Source: Sphingobacteriia bacterium
GTDB lineage: Bacteria > Bacteroidota > Bacteroidia > Chitinophagales > Chitinophagaceae
DNA: 64,000 bases
NCBI GenBank assembly: GCA_004294135.1
Contig: RDZY01000008.1
Span: forward strand, 129,001 to 193,000
Reading direction: 5' to 3'
Shown: positions 10,542 through 18,331 of the stretch, piece after piece
Position numbering within the stretch: position 1 is the first letter of the stretch
How the letters are laid out: every line of letters begins with the position of its first letter
Program-made: the position numbers and the translations under genes
The notes under the pieces: generated by a model
Databases searched by the model: none
Seen by the model: only the letters and a program-made list of their open reading frames with translations
Told to the model about the DNA's origin: nothing

Positions 10542-11141
10542 TTATGATAACTTTTCAACCTGCATATAGTTTAACTCAACTGGTGTTGATCTACCGAATA
10601 TTTTAACGGTCACTTTTAATTTTTTCTTCTCGTCGTTTACGTCTTCAATCACACCATTAAAGTCGTTAAATGGCCCTTCAATAATTTTTATGGTTTCTCC
10701 AACAATGAATGGCTCACTCATGGTTACACCCATATCATTCATTTCGTCCACTTTACCCAACATCTTATTTACTTCTGCTTTTCTCAGGCAAATAATATTC
10801 CCTTTAGAACCTTTTCCATCGGTTAGAAAGTGCATTACATTACTTATATTACTGATATGCTGAACCATATCATCATTCAACTTACCTTCTAAAACCTCCA
10901 TCATCACATAACCTGGAAAGTAGTTTTTTTCGCGCATTACTTTCTTACCGTTTTGTACCTTGTATACTTTTTCCATCGGAAGAAAAATCTGCTTAATAAC
11001 TTCCTGCCAGCCGCTGCGAATGATATCTTTATCTAGGTATTCTTTCACTTTACGCTCTTTCCCACTTACTACCCGCAACACATACCATTTGGTTTCTTGT
11101 TGGGGTACTACAATGGTCTCAACTATTGCTTCTGCTTCCAT
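10542..11141 (-). CDS. nusG: Transcription elongation/antitermination factor NusG
   Basis: This 199-aa NusG begins with a short acidic stretch, followed by the NGN domain (KWYVLRVVSGKERKVKEYL, then FPGYVMMEV). The C-terminal KOW domain starts near FIVGETIKIIEGPFNDFNGVIEDV. It links RNA polymerase with Rho and the ribosome. It is 7 bp downstream of secE, the universal arrangement. Unlike the usual order, the next gene is not rplK: a terminator and four sugar-related genes intervene. Confidence 0.97.
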   Translation of the reverse strand: MEAEAIVETIVVPQQETKWYVLRVVSGKERKVKEYLDKDIIRSGWQEVIKQIFLPMEKVYKVQNGKKVMREKNYFPGYVMMEVLEGKLNDDMVQHISNISNVMHFLTDGKGSKGNIICLRKAEVNKMLGKVDEMNDMGVTMSEPFIVGETIKIIEGPFNDFNGVIEDVNDEKKKLKVTVKIFGRSTPVELNYMQVEKLS

Positions 11142-11148
11142 GAGAATA

Positions 11149-11343
11149 TTACTTAAATAATGAGTATACTAACTTTAATAACTGGTTACTCGAAAAATCC
11201 ATTATCCATACCATTGCGGTAATAATAACGGTAGCCACCAATACAATAACAGTACTTTGCTGCAATTGCATCCAAGTAGGCCAGGTTACTTTTTCAAGCA
11301 ACTCGCCGTAGCTTTCTTTGAAGTATAATGAAATTTTATTCAT
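11149..11343 (-). CDS. secE: Preprotein translocase subunit SecE
   Basis: This 64-aa protein is the short, single-membrane-span form of SecE found in most bacteria outside the enterics. An amphipathic stretch with KESYGELLEKVTWPTW precedes a hydrophobic helix (STVIVLVATVIITAMVWIM). SecE clamps the SecY channel. It lies between tRNA-Trp and nusG, its standard position. Confidence 0.95.
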   Translation of the reverse strand: MNKISLYFKESYGELLEKVTWPTWMQLQQSTVIVLVATVIITAMVWIMDFSSNQLLKLVYSLFK

Positions 11344-11433
11344 TTCAATTTTTTAAAGGTTAGTAAACTTTCTGTCCATGCCTTTGATTAACGAATGGTT
11401 CAACCAATGAATTGATAAATCAATAAACTGTTG

Positions 11434-11504
11434 CACGGGCACTAGGATTCGAACCCAGATCAAAGGTTTTGGAGACCCGTATGCTACCATTGCACCATGC
11501 CCGT
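11434..11504 (-). tRNA. tRNA-Trp (CCA)
   Basis: The minus strand folds as a 71-nt cloverleaf with a 7-bp acceptor stem ACGGGCA/TGCCCGT. The anticodon loop has CCA, the T arm has GGTTCGAATCC, and the discriminator base is G. CCA is not encoded. It lies between tuf and secE, as is common in bacteria. Confidence 0.96.
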
Positions 11505-11550
11505 AGATAATTTAAAAATCCCTGTTAAGGGAACAAAGAACTTCTTTTAT

Positions 11551-11586
11551 AAACAAAGTACCTAGCAGGTGCTAAGTACTTTGTTT
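11551..11586 (-). terminator. Palindromic hairpin between tuf and tRNA-Trp
   Basis: AAACAAAGTAC (11551-11561) pairs perfectly with GTACTTTGTTT (11576-11586). Inside it TAGC pairs with GCTA around a 4-nt loop, so the 36-nt element is almost fully self-complementary. It lies 48 bp past the tuf stop. It could be a (partial) terminator or an RNA-processing stem that uncouples very high tuf expression from tRNA-Trp-secE-nusG. Confidence 0.6.
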
Positions 11587-11633
11587 TGTAAAGATATAGA
11601 ATTTTGCTTTATCCCCATTTCTGAGGAATAGCG

Positions 11634-12824
11634 CTATTTTACGATTTCAGTAACCTGACCGGCACCTACTGTTCTACCACCCTCACGGATAGCGAACTTC
11701 AATCCTTTTTCCATAGCGATAGGCTGAATCAACTTAACGTTTAATCCAATATTATCACCAGGCATAACCATTTCAGTTCCTTCTGGTAAAGTAACTTCAC
11801 CAGTTACATCAGTAGTACGGAAATAGAATTGAGGACGATATTTATTGAAAAAAGGAGTGTGACGTCCACCTTCTTCTTTGCTCAATACATACACTTCACC
11901 TTTGAAATCAGTATGTGGAGTAATAGAACCTGGCTTACAAATTACCATACCACGACGGATATCTTTTTTCTCAATACCACGTAACAATAAACCTGCATTA
12001 TCACCAGCTTGACCTTCATCTAATAACTTCTTGAACATTTCAACACCAGTACAAGTAGAAACCAATGGAGCATCCATTAAACCAACAATTTCAACACCTT
12101 CACCCACTTTAATGATACCACGCTCAATACGACCAGTTGCAACAGTACCGCGACCAGTAATAGAGAAAACATCTTCTACCGACATCAAGAAAGGCATATC
12201 AATAGGGCGGGGAGGCAATGGAATATAAGTGTCTACTGCTTCCATCAACTCATCAACCTTGGCAACCCATTGTGGATCTTCTGACAATGCGCCAGTTGCA
12301 GAACCTTGAATAATTGGGGTATTATCACCATCAAAACCGTTTTTAGTCAACAGTTCACGGATTTCCATTTCAACCAACTCTAACAATTCAGGATCGTCAA
12401 CTAAGTCAACTTTATTCATAAATACCACCATACGAGGTACACCTACTTGGCGAGCCAATAGAATATGCTCTCTAGTTTGTGGCATTGGACCATCGGTAGC
12501 TGCTACAACTAATATTGCGCCGTCCATCTGTGCAGCACCTGTAATCATATTTTTCACATAATCCGCGTGACCAGGACAGTCAACGTGGGCATAGTGACGA
12601 TTAGCTGTTTGATACTCAACGTGCGCAGTGTTAATAGTTATACCACGCTCTCTTTCTTCTGGAGCACCATCAATTTCATCATATTTTTTAGCTATATTAC
12701 CCATCCCTTTTTTTGCAAGGATCATAGTAATTGCAGCGGTTAAAGTAGTTTTACCATGGTCAACGTGACCAATGGTACCTACGTTTACGTGAGGTTTTTC
12801 CCTCTTGAAGGTCTCTTTTGCCAT
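11634..12824 (-). CDS. tuf: Elongation factor Tu
   Basis: This complete 396-aa EF-Tu delivers aminoacyl-tRNA to the ribosome. The GTPase motifs are all present: G1 GHVDHGKT near residue 19, G2 RGITIN, G3 DCPGH, G4 NKVD and G5 SATG. Domain II contains [18 protein letters not shown] and the C-terminal beta domain ends [10 protein letters not shown]. It follows tRNA-Thr(GGT) by about 130 bp in a tRNA-tuf operon and is probably driven by the promoter ahead of the tRNA cluster. Only one tuf copy is seen in this window. Confidence 0.99.
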   Translation of the reverse strand: MAKETFKREKPHVNVGTIGHVDHGKTTLTAAITMILAKKGMGNIAKKYDEIDGAPEERERGITINTAHVEYQTANRHYAHVDCPGHADYVKNMITGAAQMDGAILVVAATDGPMPQTREHILLARQVGVPRMVVFMNKVDLVDDPELLELVEMEIRELLTKNGFDGDNTPIIQGSATGALSEDPQWVAKVDELMEAVDTYIPLPPRPIDMPFLMSVEDVFSITGRGTVATGRIERGIIKVGEGVEIVGLMDAPLVSTCTGVEMFKKLLDEGQAGDNAGLLLRGIEKKDIRRGMVICKPGSITPHTDFKGEVYVLSKEEGGRHTPFFNKYRPQFYFRTTDVTGEVTLPEGTEMVMPGDNIGLNVKLIQPIAMEKGLKFAIREGGRTVGAGQVTEIVK

Positions 12825-12956
12825 TTTTATCGGTTTTTTATTGTTTTTTTAAAAAATTTATATGCTTGTGCTTAATCTTTTCTTTCGATAACTCTTAGTG
12901 TTTTCCTTCTCTCAACATGCTAATTCTATTTGTTTCTTATTTCACTTATGCCCTAG

Positions 12957-13028
12957 AGCCGTTAGTGAGAATCGAACTCACGACCTCTTCCCTACCAAGG
13001 AAGTGCTCTACCCCTGAGCTACAACGGC
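12957..13028 (-). tRNA. tRNA-Thr (GGT)
   Basis: The 72-nt minus-strand cloverleaf has acceptor stem GCCGTTG/TAACGGC (closed by G-T pairing), an anticodon stem CTTCC/GGAAG around a loop with GGT, and a T arm with GAGTTCGATTC. The discriminator is T. It is the last tRNA before tuf in the direction of transcription. Confidence 0.95.
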
Positions 13029-13090
13029 TTGATCAGTAAAAGTCAAACAGTAAAAGTGAACCAAAATAAAGTTTCACTTTTATAATTTTG

Positions 13091-13163
13091 AGCGGAAGAC
13101 GAGGGTCGAACTCGCGACCTATAGCTTGGAAGGCTATCGCTCTACCAATTGAGCTACTTCCGC
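13091..13163 (-). tRNA. tRNA-Gly (TCC)
   Basis: The 73-nt cloverleaf on the minus strand has acceptor stem GCGGAAG/CTTCCGC, anticodon stem ATAGC/GCTAT with TCC in the loop, and T arm GCGAGTTCGACCCTCG. It is third in the Thr-Tyr-Gly-Thr cluster. Confidence 0.95.
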
Positions 13164-13203
13164 TTGGAACCATGTAAAAGAACGAACACTTTTCAGTGTT
13201 TTG

Positions 13204-13286
<83 letters not shown>

Positions 13287-13383
13287 ATAACTATTTCAGT
13301 TATTGGTTTTTTAGTTATTAGCAGTTTTGTAATTTTGAGACTGCAAAACGTCAGCTAATACATATTAACTACCAAAATACTTG

Positions 13384-13456
13384 AGCCGAAGATGGGACTC
13401 GAACCCGCGACCTACTGATTACAAATCAGTTGCTCTACCAACTGAGCTACTTCGGC
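13384..13456 (-). tRNA. tRNA-Thr (TGT)
   Basis: The 73-nt cloverleaf has acceptor stem GCCGAAG/CTTCGGC, anticodon stem ACTGA/TCAGT with TGT in the loop, and T arm GCGGGTTCGAGTCCC. It is the first tRNA of the operon, about 30 nt after the likely transcription start. Confidence 0.95.
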
Positions 13457-13481
13457 AAATAAAGAACTTCCCCATTTTTTG

Positions 13482-13517
13482 GGATGGCAAAGGTAATGGA
13501 AATCTTTATTTGGCAAA
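13482..13517 (-). promoter_or_regulatory. Bacteroidota-type promoter for tRNA-tuf-secE-nusG operon
   Basis: On the minus strand TTTG (13514-13517) is followed by exactly 18 bp and TACCTTTG (13488-13495), then CCATCC. The 14-mer TACCTTTGCCATCC is identical to the one in the rpoB promoter. It lies about 30 bp upstream of the first tRNA. Confidence 0.8.
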
Positions 13518-13605
13518 ATTTTGAAATGATTTTTTTCCACTATCGCTTGTATATTCTTAATAACTAGTGGAATAAGGGCCTAAATATGCGTTTTTAAAGG
13601 CTTTT

Positions 13606-13632
13606 AATAAAAAAGGCTCCCAATGGGAGCCC
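13606..13632 (-). terminator. Rho-independent terminator after hpf
   Basis: GGCTCCC (13615-13621) pairs with GGGAGCC (13625-13631) around a 3-nt loop, followed on the minus strand by a run of T. It lies directly after the hpf stop codon. Confidence 0.88.
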
Positions 13633-13637
13633 TATAA

Positions 13638-13937
13638 TTAGGCTGCTAATTTTTCTTTTTTTCGTTTGATTTGAGAAACCAACGACTCCATTGCATGTTC
13701 AAAAGATTCTTCAAAGGACTTGGAAGATGCTTTTACAAAGAATTCATGCTTTGGAATATGTACCCGAATCTCAGCAATTTTGTCTTTAATATTGTGGACT
13801 ATATTATCTAGTTTCAAAAAAACATCCACCTTCAAAATCTGATCATGGAAGGTAGGTAACTTACTCAGTTTTTTGTTTACAAACTCTATCAGTTTTTCAT
13901 CTGCATCAAAATGGACTGTCTGAATGTTAACGTTCAT
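13638..13937 (-). CDS. hpf: Short-form ribosome hibernation promoting factor (HPF/RaiA)
   Basis: This is a ~99-aa single-domain HPF. It begins MNVNIQTVHFDADEKLIEFV and has the beta-alpha-beta-beta-beta-alpha layout, with the basic tail KRKKEKLAA. HPF binds the decoding region of idle 70S ribosomes and prevents translation in stationary phase. I start at the ATG at 13935-13937 because the nine upstream codons (frame open to 13964) do not look like the family. The order rpsU - xerC - hpf - tRNA/tuf is a typical Bacteroidota arrangement. Confidence 0.92.
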   Translation of the reverse strand: MNVNIQTVHFDADEKLIEFVNKKLSKLPTFHDQILKVDVFLKLDNIVHNIKDKIAEIRVHIPKHEFFVKASSKSFEESFEHAMESLVSQIKRKKEKLAA

Positions 13938-14088
13938 AATTGGCAACATTTTTGGGTGAAACAATAAATTTTATCAAATGACCCCAACCACATTTCTGTG
14001 TTAAAAATCAATCTGAATAGTAAGTTAGTAATTAATTTAAAAAAGACAAACAAAAAAATGAAAAATTATTGCCTTTTTAACGATTTTA

Positions 14089-14985
14089 TCATGCTTTAGG
14101 ATGGGCTTTTTTAAAAACTTCTTTTAGCTTTTCAATGGTGGTGTGGGTATAAATCTGTGTAGCAGCGAGGCTACTATGCCCCAACAAGGCTTTTACCGCA
14201 TTTAATTCGGCTCCATTGTTCATTAAATGTGTGGCAAAGCTATGCCTAAGAATATGGGGGCTTTTCTTCTCTATGGTTGTTACAGCGGAGAGTCGCTTTT
14301 TTACAAATGTATATACCGACCTTGGTTGTAATGCCATCCCTTTCTCCGTTACAAATAATTGGTTCTCGCCTATTTCTTTTGTAGGTTTTTGATTGATATA
14401 TTCTGCCAACTGTTCTATTAACGCAGCAGGCACAGGAATAATTCGCTCTTTATTGCCCTTACCCACTACTTTAACCTGCTTTTGTACGGCGTCTAGTTGG
14501 GACTCTTTCAGTTGAATCAATTCGCTCAAACGCATACCAGTACTGTAAAATAGCAATAGCACCAACCGTTCTGTTCTCCCCTGCCAGTCGCTTGAAAAAT
14601 CCATATACTTAAACATAGATTCCATGTCTTTCTGTTCGATATACATGGGTAAGCGCTTGCTTACTTTGGGCGCAATAATAGCACCCATGGGACTTTGCTT
14701 TAGTTTCCCCGATTTTAGTTGGTATTTAAAAAAAGATTTTAAGGCCGAAATTTTACGATTGATGGTTTTTGAACTAATTTTTTTCTCTTTCAATCCCGCA
14801 AGCCAAGTCCTGATAAGCATTGAACCAATTTGATCAATGGTTGGGGCGTTGTATTGATCTATTAAGAACTGGAAAAATTGATCCAGATCGGTCTCGTATG
14901 AAACCAATGTATGCGGGGAATACCTGCGCTCGAACTTGAGGTAATTGAGAAAAATAGTTATTTGTGGGTATTGATATAGGGGCAT
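14089..14985 (-). CDS. xerC: Tyrosine recombinase XerC/XerD
   Basis: This 298-aa protein is a tyrosine recombinase. The N-terminal SAM-like core-binding domain spans about residues 8-95. In the catalytic domain the arginine lies in STGMRLSEL, the lysine in VVGKGNKERIIP, the HxxR box is HILRHSFATHLM and the nucleophilic tyrosine is in AATQIYTHTT near the C-terminus. Xer proteins resolve chromosome dimers at dif with FtsK. The location between rpsU and hpf is the chromosomal xerC site in Bacteroidota and argues against a phage integrase. Which of XerC or XerD it is cannot be settled from this sequence alone. Confidence 0.92.
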   Translation of the reverse strand: MPLYQYPQITIFLNYLKFERRYSPHTLVSYETDLDQFFQFLIDQYNAPTIDQIGSMLIRTWLAGLKEKKISSKTINRKISALKSFFKYQLKSGKLKQSPMGAIIAPKVSKRLPMYIEQKDMESMFKYMDFSSDWQGRTERLVLLLFYSTGMRLSELIQLKESQLDAVQKQVKVVGKGNKERIIPVPAALIEQLAEYINQKPTKEIGENQLFVTEKGMALQPRSVYTFVKKRLSAVTTIEKKSPHILRHSFATHLMNNGAELNAVKALLGHSSLAATQIYTHTTIEKLKEVFKKAHPKA

Positions 14986-15047
14986 AAAAAAAGTAGTCAG
15001 AATTAAAACGAATCCAAACTACTTTATAGTATTAGAAAAAAGATAAA

Positions 15048-15245
15048 TTATCCTTCTATTTTTCCGCTGGCGATCTGCTGCTTATAAACGGCCTTCAACA
15101 CTTGTCCACGACGTACTACAGACGGCTTGATAAATGCTTGGCGCGATCTTAATTGCAACAAAGTCTTACTTTTTTCAAATTTCTTTTTGTACTTTTTCAG
15201 TGCTTTGTCGATGTTCTCGCAGTCTTTTGAATCTATTATTAACAT
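15048..15245 (-). CDS. rpsU: 30S ribosomal protein S21
   Basis: bS21 (65 aa) begins MLIIDSKDCENIDKALKKYK and ends in the basic C-terminal helix region (RSRQAFIKPSVVRRGQVLKAVYKQQ). It sits next to the 3' end of 16S rRNA. In Flavobacteriia it has been linked to sequestration of the anti-Shine-Dalgarno sequence. In contrast to nearly every other gene in the window, a near-perfect Shine-Dalgarno (AGGAGGT) precedes the ATG by 9 nt, consistent with autoregulation by free ribosomes lacking S21. Confidence 0.95.
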   Translation of the reverse strand: MLIIDSKDCENIDKALKKYKKKFEKSKTLLQLRSRQAFIKPSVVRRGQVLKAVYKQQIASGKIEG

Positions 15246-15254
15246 AACTATTAT

Positions 15255-15261
15255 ACCTCCT
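15255..15261 (-). promoter_or_regulatory. Strong Shine-Dalgarno of rpsU
   Basis: On the minus strand AGGAGGT, within TGAGGAGGT, ends 9 nt before the rpsU ATG. Other well-defined genes here (rpoB, rplK, tuf, tyrS) show no comparable site, so this one stands out and fits the reported bS21-based autoregulation in Bacteroidota. Confidence 0.85.
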
Positions 15262-15279
15262 CAGGTGTTTTTAGGACGG

Positions 15280-15310
15280 CGAAGATAAGGAGGCGGAAGG
15301 AAAACACAAA
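15280..15310 (-). promoter_or_regulatory. Candidate promoter for rpsU
   Basis: On the minus strand TTTG (15307-15310) plus a 19-bp spacer plus TATCTTCG (15280-15287) matches the Bacteroidota promoter with one mismatch. It lies back to back with the candidate ribE promoter. The leader would be about 30 nt and would include the Shine-Dalgarno. Confidence 0.55.
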
Positions 15311-15327
15311 AAAAAGATTAAACTTTC

Positions 15328-15335
15328 TACCTTTG
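15328..15335 (+). promoter_or_regulatory. -7 element of the riboflavin synthase gene
   Basis: TACCTTTG is a perfect -7 element, but only 4 bp separate it from the ATG at 15340. If transcription starts 4-7 nt after it, as usual, the mRNA is leaderless or nearly so. No good TTTG lies 17-20 bp upstream. Confidence 0.55.
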
Positions 15336-15339
15336 CCAA

Positions 15340-15933
15340 ATGTTTACAGGAATCATAGAAACCATTGGTACAGTTGAAGCTATTTCCCAAAACGGCAGCA
15401 ACTATTCCTATCAAATACGTTCAGCTATTGGCCATGAACTTAAAGTGGACCAAAGCTTGGCTCATGAAGGGGTATGCCTTACCGTTGAAGCTATTGAAGA
15501 AAATCTGCACCAAGTTACTGCCATAGCAGAAACCATTTCAAAGACCAATCTTGCGCAGTGGAAACAGGGCACTAAAGTAAATATTGAGAGATGCATGGTG
15601 ATGAATGGCAGGCTGGATGGGCATATTGTGCAGGGTCATGTGGATTGTACAGCTATTTGCACCAACAAAATAGATAGGGATGGAAGCTGGGAATACCAGT
15701 TCGAATTTCCTGAGCAATTTGCCCCATTGGTAATTGAAAAAGGATCTATCAGTGTGAATGGCACCAGCCTTACTTGTTTTAGTATAACAAATAATAGCTT
15801 TCAGGTAGCCATTATTCCATACACTTATCACCATACCAGCATTCAACAGGTTGAAGTAGGATCTGTGGTAAATATTGAATTTGATTTAATTGGAAAATAT
15901 GTTCATCGAAGCAATAACCTAATAACTCAATAA
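15340..15933 (+). CDS. ribE: Riboflavin synthase alpha chain
   Basis: This 197-aa enzyme converts two molecules of 6,7-dimethyl-8-ribityllumazine to riboflavin. The tandem lumazine-binding repeats are visible. The first begins MFTGIIETIGTVEAI, and GVCLTVE and NIERCMVMNGRLDGHIVQGHVD mark the repeat junction. The second contains KGSISVNGTSLTC and closes with FDLIGKYVHR. It is monocistronic as far as seen and ends without any gap against the convergent hscA gene (stops at 15931-15933 and 15934-15936). There is no room for an FMN riboswitch upstream. Confidence 0.95.
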   Translation: MFTGIIETIGTVEAISQNGSNYSYQIRSAIGHELKVDQSLAHEGVCLTVEAIEENLHQVTAIAETISKTNLAQWKQGTKVNIERCMVMNGRLDGHIVQGHVDCTAICTNKIDRDGSWEYQFEFPEQFAPLVIEKGSISVNGTSLTCFSITNNSFQVAIIPYTYHHTSIQQVEVGSVVNIEFDLIGKYVHRSNNLITQ

Positions 15934-17790
15934 CTAAACCGTCTTTCCTTTTAAAGCACCACTCACTGCCTGATCCATTGCTCGCTCAGCAAATGGTCTA
16001 CTTATATCGTTAAGTGCTTCAATTTTAGATTGAATAAGGTTTTTATCTTCCAATGTTAAAGCCATTTGTAAATTTTGCATAGCAGTAGCTGTTTCCACCA
16101 GCTCATATTGAGTAAGCAGCGCAGTATTTTTTGCAATGAATTTCTCTGTTACTTCCAGTATTTGCTCCCCTTCGGTACGGGCTTCTACCAAGGCGCGAAT
16201 CGTCATGTCTTCTTTTGCGTGGGTGATGCTGTCCATCAACATTTTCTCTACTTCATCATCGGTTAATCCATACTGCGGTTTTACTTCAATAGTCTGGGCT
16301 ACCCCACTGCGTAATTCCTTGGCACTTACTGATAGTATACCATCTGCATTAATTAAAAAACCGACTTCTACTTTGGGCATTCCGGCGGGCATGCCGGGTA
16401 TTCCATTGAAATTAAATTCTGCCAACTTTCGATTGTCTTTTACCAAATCACGTTCGCCTTGGAACACAGAAATGCGCATACTACCTTGCCCATCTTTGTG
16501 GGTGGTGTACTGCCGTGAAGCCTTATTGGGAATCTTTGCATTGCGAGGGATGAGCACATCCATCAGCCCCCCCATGGTTTCAATACCGAGACTCAAAGGT
16601 GTAATATCTAATAGTAAAAAATCTTTGTTGTTGCCCGCTAAAATATCTGCTTGTATGGCCGCACCCAAAGCCACTACTTCATCGGGATTCACACTTAAAT
16701 TTAGTTCTTGTTGAAAAAATGCTGTTACCATTTCTTTCACCAAGGGTACACGAGTACTACCCCCTACCATAATAACGGCTTCAATATCCGATATGCTGAG
16801 ATCCGCATCTGATAAGGCTTTGGCACAACAATCGATGGTTTTATTCACCAAAGGTTGTAAAATTTCATGAAGTGTAATGCTGCTGATACTTACTGTGTAT
16901 TCATTCCATTTACTGCTGAATAATTGCTCCGTGCTCAGTGTTTTCTTGGCTGCTTCAGCCAGCAAACGCAGCGATTGTAATTGTACTTTATCGTTATTAA
17001 TAGAGTGGAAGTCGATGCCAATTTGTTGCAACCAATATTGCATAATAGCACGATCAAAATCATCACCCCCTAAATAAGTATCGCCATTGGTGCTAAGCAC
17101 TTCAAAAATTCCACCTGCAATTTTAAGAATAGAAATATCAAACGTACCACCGCCCAAATCGTAAACAGCAATTGTTTTTTCTTCTTCTTTATTCAATCCC
17201 ATGCCATAGGCAAGGCTGGCGGCAGTGGGTTCGTTGATAATGCGTAACACGTCTAGTCCCGCCAATTTACCGGCATCCCGAGTAGCCTGTCTTTGTGCAT
17301 CGTTAAAATAAGCCGGCACGGTAATAACCGCTTTGGTAACTGGTGTTTTTAAAATATGTTCTGCCCTATTTTTTAGTTCTTTTAAGATAAAAGAGGACAG
17401 GTCAATGGGAGAATAAAACTGGTCGCCTACTTGAACTTTCACTAGTCGGTCTGCATCGTCGTCAATTACTTTATAAGTAAAAAAATCGGCATTGTTTTTC
17501 AGGTCTTGGTAGCTCTTTCCCATCAAACGTTTGGCACTAAAAATAGTGTTGGCAGGATCTGTCTCCAAAAAATTGCGCGCCTCCTCGCCTACAGAGGCAT
17601 TGCCCAAGGCATCAAAATGTACAATACTTGGAACCAAGCTGCTGGAATCAAATTCTTTCAAAGCCACAGGCAGCTTGCTTTCTGGGTGAATAATGGCCAC
17701 CAAGCTATTGGTAGTTCCAAGATCAATTCCTACTATAATTTCGGCCTGTTGAAGGCTACCGGTTGCTATATTAATGCCAATTTTTGCCAT
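15934..17790 (-). CDS. hscA: Fe-S protein assembly chaperone HscA (Hsp70 family)
   Basis: This is a 618-aa Hsp70. The nucleotide-binding domain shows phosphate loop IVGIDLGTTNSLVAI near residue 19, VPAYFNDAQRQATRDAGKLAG, INEPTAASLAYG and VYDLGGGTFDIS. The substrate-binding domain begins near LLLDITPLSLGIETMGG. The length and the ~18-residue N-terminal extension before IVGIDLGTT match HscA rather than DnaK, and no dnaJ or grpE is nearby. HscA helps transfer iron-sulfur clusters from IscU. The isc partners are not in the window, so HscA rather than a second DnaK is a probable, not certain, assignment. Confidence 0.85.
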   Translation of the reverse strand: MAKIGINIATGSLQQAEIIVGIDLGTTNSLVAIIHPESKLPVALKEFDSSSLVPSIVHFDALGNASVGEEARNFLETDPANTIFSAKRLMGKSYQDLKNNADFFTYKVIDDDADRLVKVQVGDQFYSPIDLSSFILKELKNRAEHILKTPVTKAVITVPAYFNDAQRQATRDAGKLAGLDVLRIINEPTAASLAYGMGLNKEEEKTIAVYDLGGGTFDISILKIAGGIFEVLSTNGDTYLGGDDFDRAIMQYWLQQIGIDFHSINNDKVQLQSLRLLAEAAKKTLSTEQLFSSKWNEYTVSISSITLHEILQPLVNKTIDCCAKALSDADLSISDIEAVIMVGGSTRVPLVKEMVTAFFQQELNLSVNPDEVVALGAAIQADILAGNNKDFLLLDITPLSLGIETMGGLMDVLIPRNAKIPNKASRQYTTHKDGQGSMRISVFQGERDLVKDNRKLAEFNFNGIPGMPAGMPKVEVGFLINADGILSVSAKELRSGVAQTIEVKPQYGLTDDEVEKMLMDSITHAKEDMTIRALVEARTEGEQILEVTEKFIAKNTALLTQYELVETATAMQNLQMALTLEDKNLIQSKIEALNDISRPFAERAMDQAVSGALKGKTV

Positions 17791-17872
17791 AAATCTGTCT
17801 TGCTGTTATCGGCAGTAAATATACAACAATAGTCAGCCTTGCTTTTGCGATTTACGAAATCAATAATTAAAC

Positions 17873-18253
17873 TCACTCGTCTTGCACAACGGTGGTTCCG
17901 CTGGCATAGTCGTGCAGTGGTCCATCTAAGAAGGGGCCGAAAAATAAATCAATAATGGTGAGTCGCACCAAGCTTCTAAAAATAATAGCTGGGAAAGAAG
18001 CCCTTCCTCCTTTTTTAGAAACCACTTTAGAATGGGTAAACCGCTTACCGATAGTTTTAGCAAAAATAGATTCAAGCACCAAGTAATAAACGAATATGGT
18101 AGGGAAGAAAAACCAACCAAAATGGTAAGGCTTATAGTTCCAATAAACCACATACCAATTCCACCAGCGGAATATAAGCATGGCTAATAAGGTAATCAAT
18201 ATGGTATCAATAAAAAAATTCAGTGCCCTCGTTCCATCTCCTACTTTCTTCAT
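17873..18253 (-). CDS. RDD family membrane protein
   Basis: This small integral membrane protein has about 126 aa from the start at 18251-18253 (MKKVGDGTRALNFFIDT). The frame is open to 18301, but a -7 element lies inside that extension. The RDD signature is visible as RALNFFIDTILITLL, and KTIGKRFTHSKVVSKKGGRASF is the usual loop before the last helix. About three hydrophobic segments are present. The function is not known; some RDD proteins have been linked to transport or ion homeostasis. It is divergent from tyrS. Confidence 0.8.
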   Translation of the reverse strand: MKKVGDGTRALNFFIDTILITLLAMLIFRWWNWYVVYWNYKPYHFGWFFFPTIFVYYLVLESIFAKTIGKRFTHSKVVSKKGGRASFPAIIFRSLVRLTIIDLFFGPFLDGPLHDYASGTTVVQDE

Positions 18254-18270
18254 AAAATGAATTTGCGTTG

Positions 18271-18278
18271 CAAAGCTA
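18271..18278 (-). promoter_or_regulatory. -7 element for the RDD gene
   Basis: TAGCTTTG on the minus strand fits TAnnTTTG exactly. It lies 17 bp before the ATG at 18253, which supports that start over the longer frame. A TTTG-type -33 element is not evident. Confidence 0.5.
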
Positions 18279-18283
18279 GGGCA

Positions 18284-18315
18284 TTGAATTGATGACTTCA
18301 TCTTTTGTACATTTG
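18284..18315 (+). promoter_or_regulatory. Promoter of tyrS
   Basis: TACATTTG (18308-18315) is an exact -7 element, with TTG at 18289-18291 (16-bp spacer) or 18284-18286 (21-bp spacer) as the -33 element. It overlaps the divergent RDD promoter region. It places the start of transcription downstream of the first possible ATG (18305), so tyrS translation should start at 18332. Confidence 0.6.
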
Positions 18316-18331
18316 CCCAAATAGTTTTAAG

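Noticed and set aside
14089..14985. Phage or transposon integrase
   Set aside because: The gene lies between rpsU and hpf in the conserved chromosomal order, 25 kb from the prophage, so it is the housekeeping Xer recombinase.
15246..15339. FMN riboswitch before riboflavin synthase
   Set aside because: The gap to rpsU is only 94 bp, is shared with the rpsU leader, and the -7 element lies 4 bp before the ATG, leaving no leader for an aptamer.
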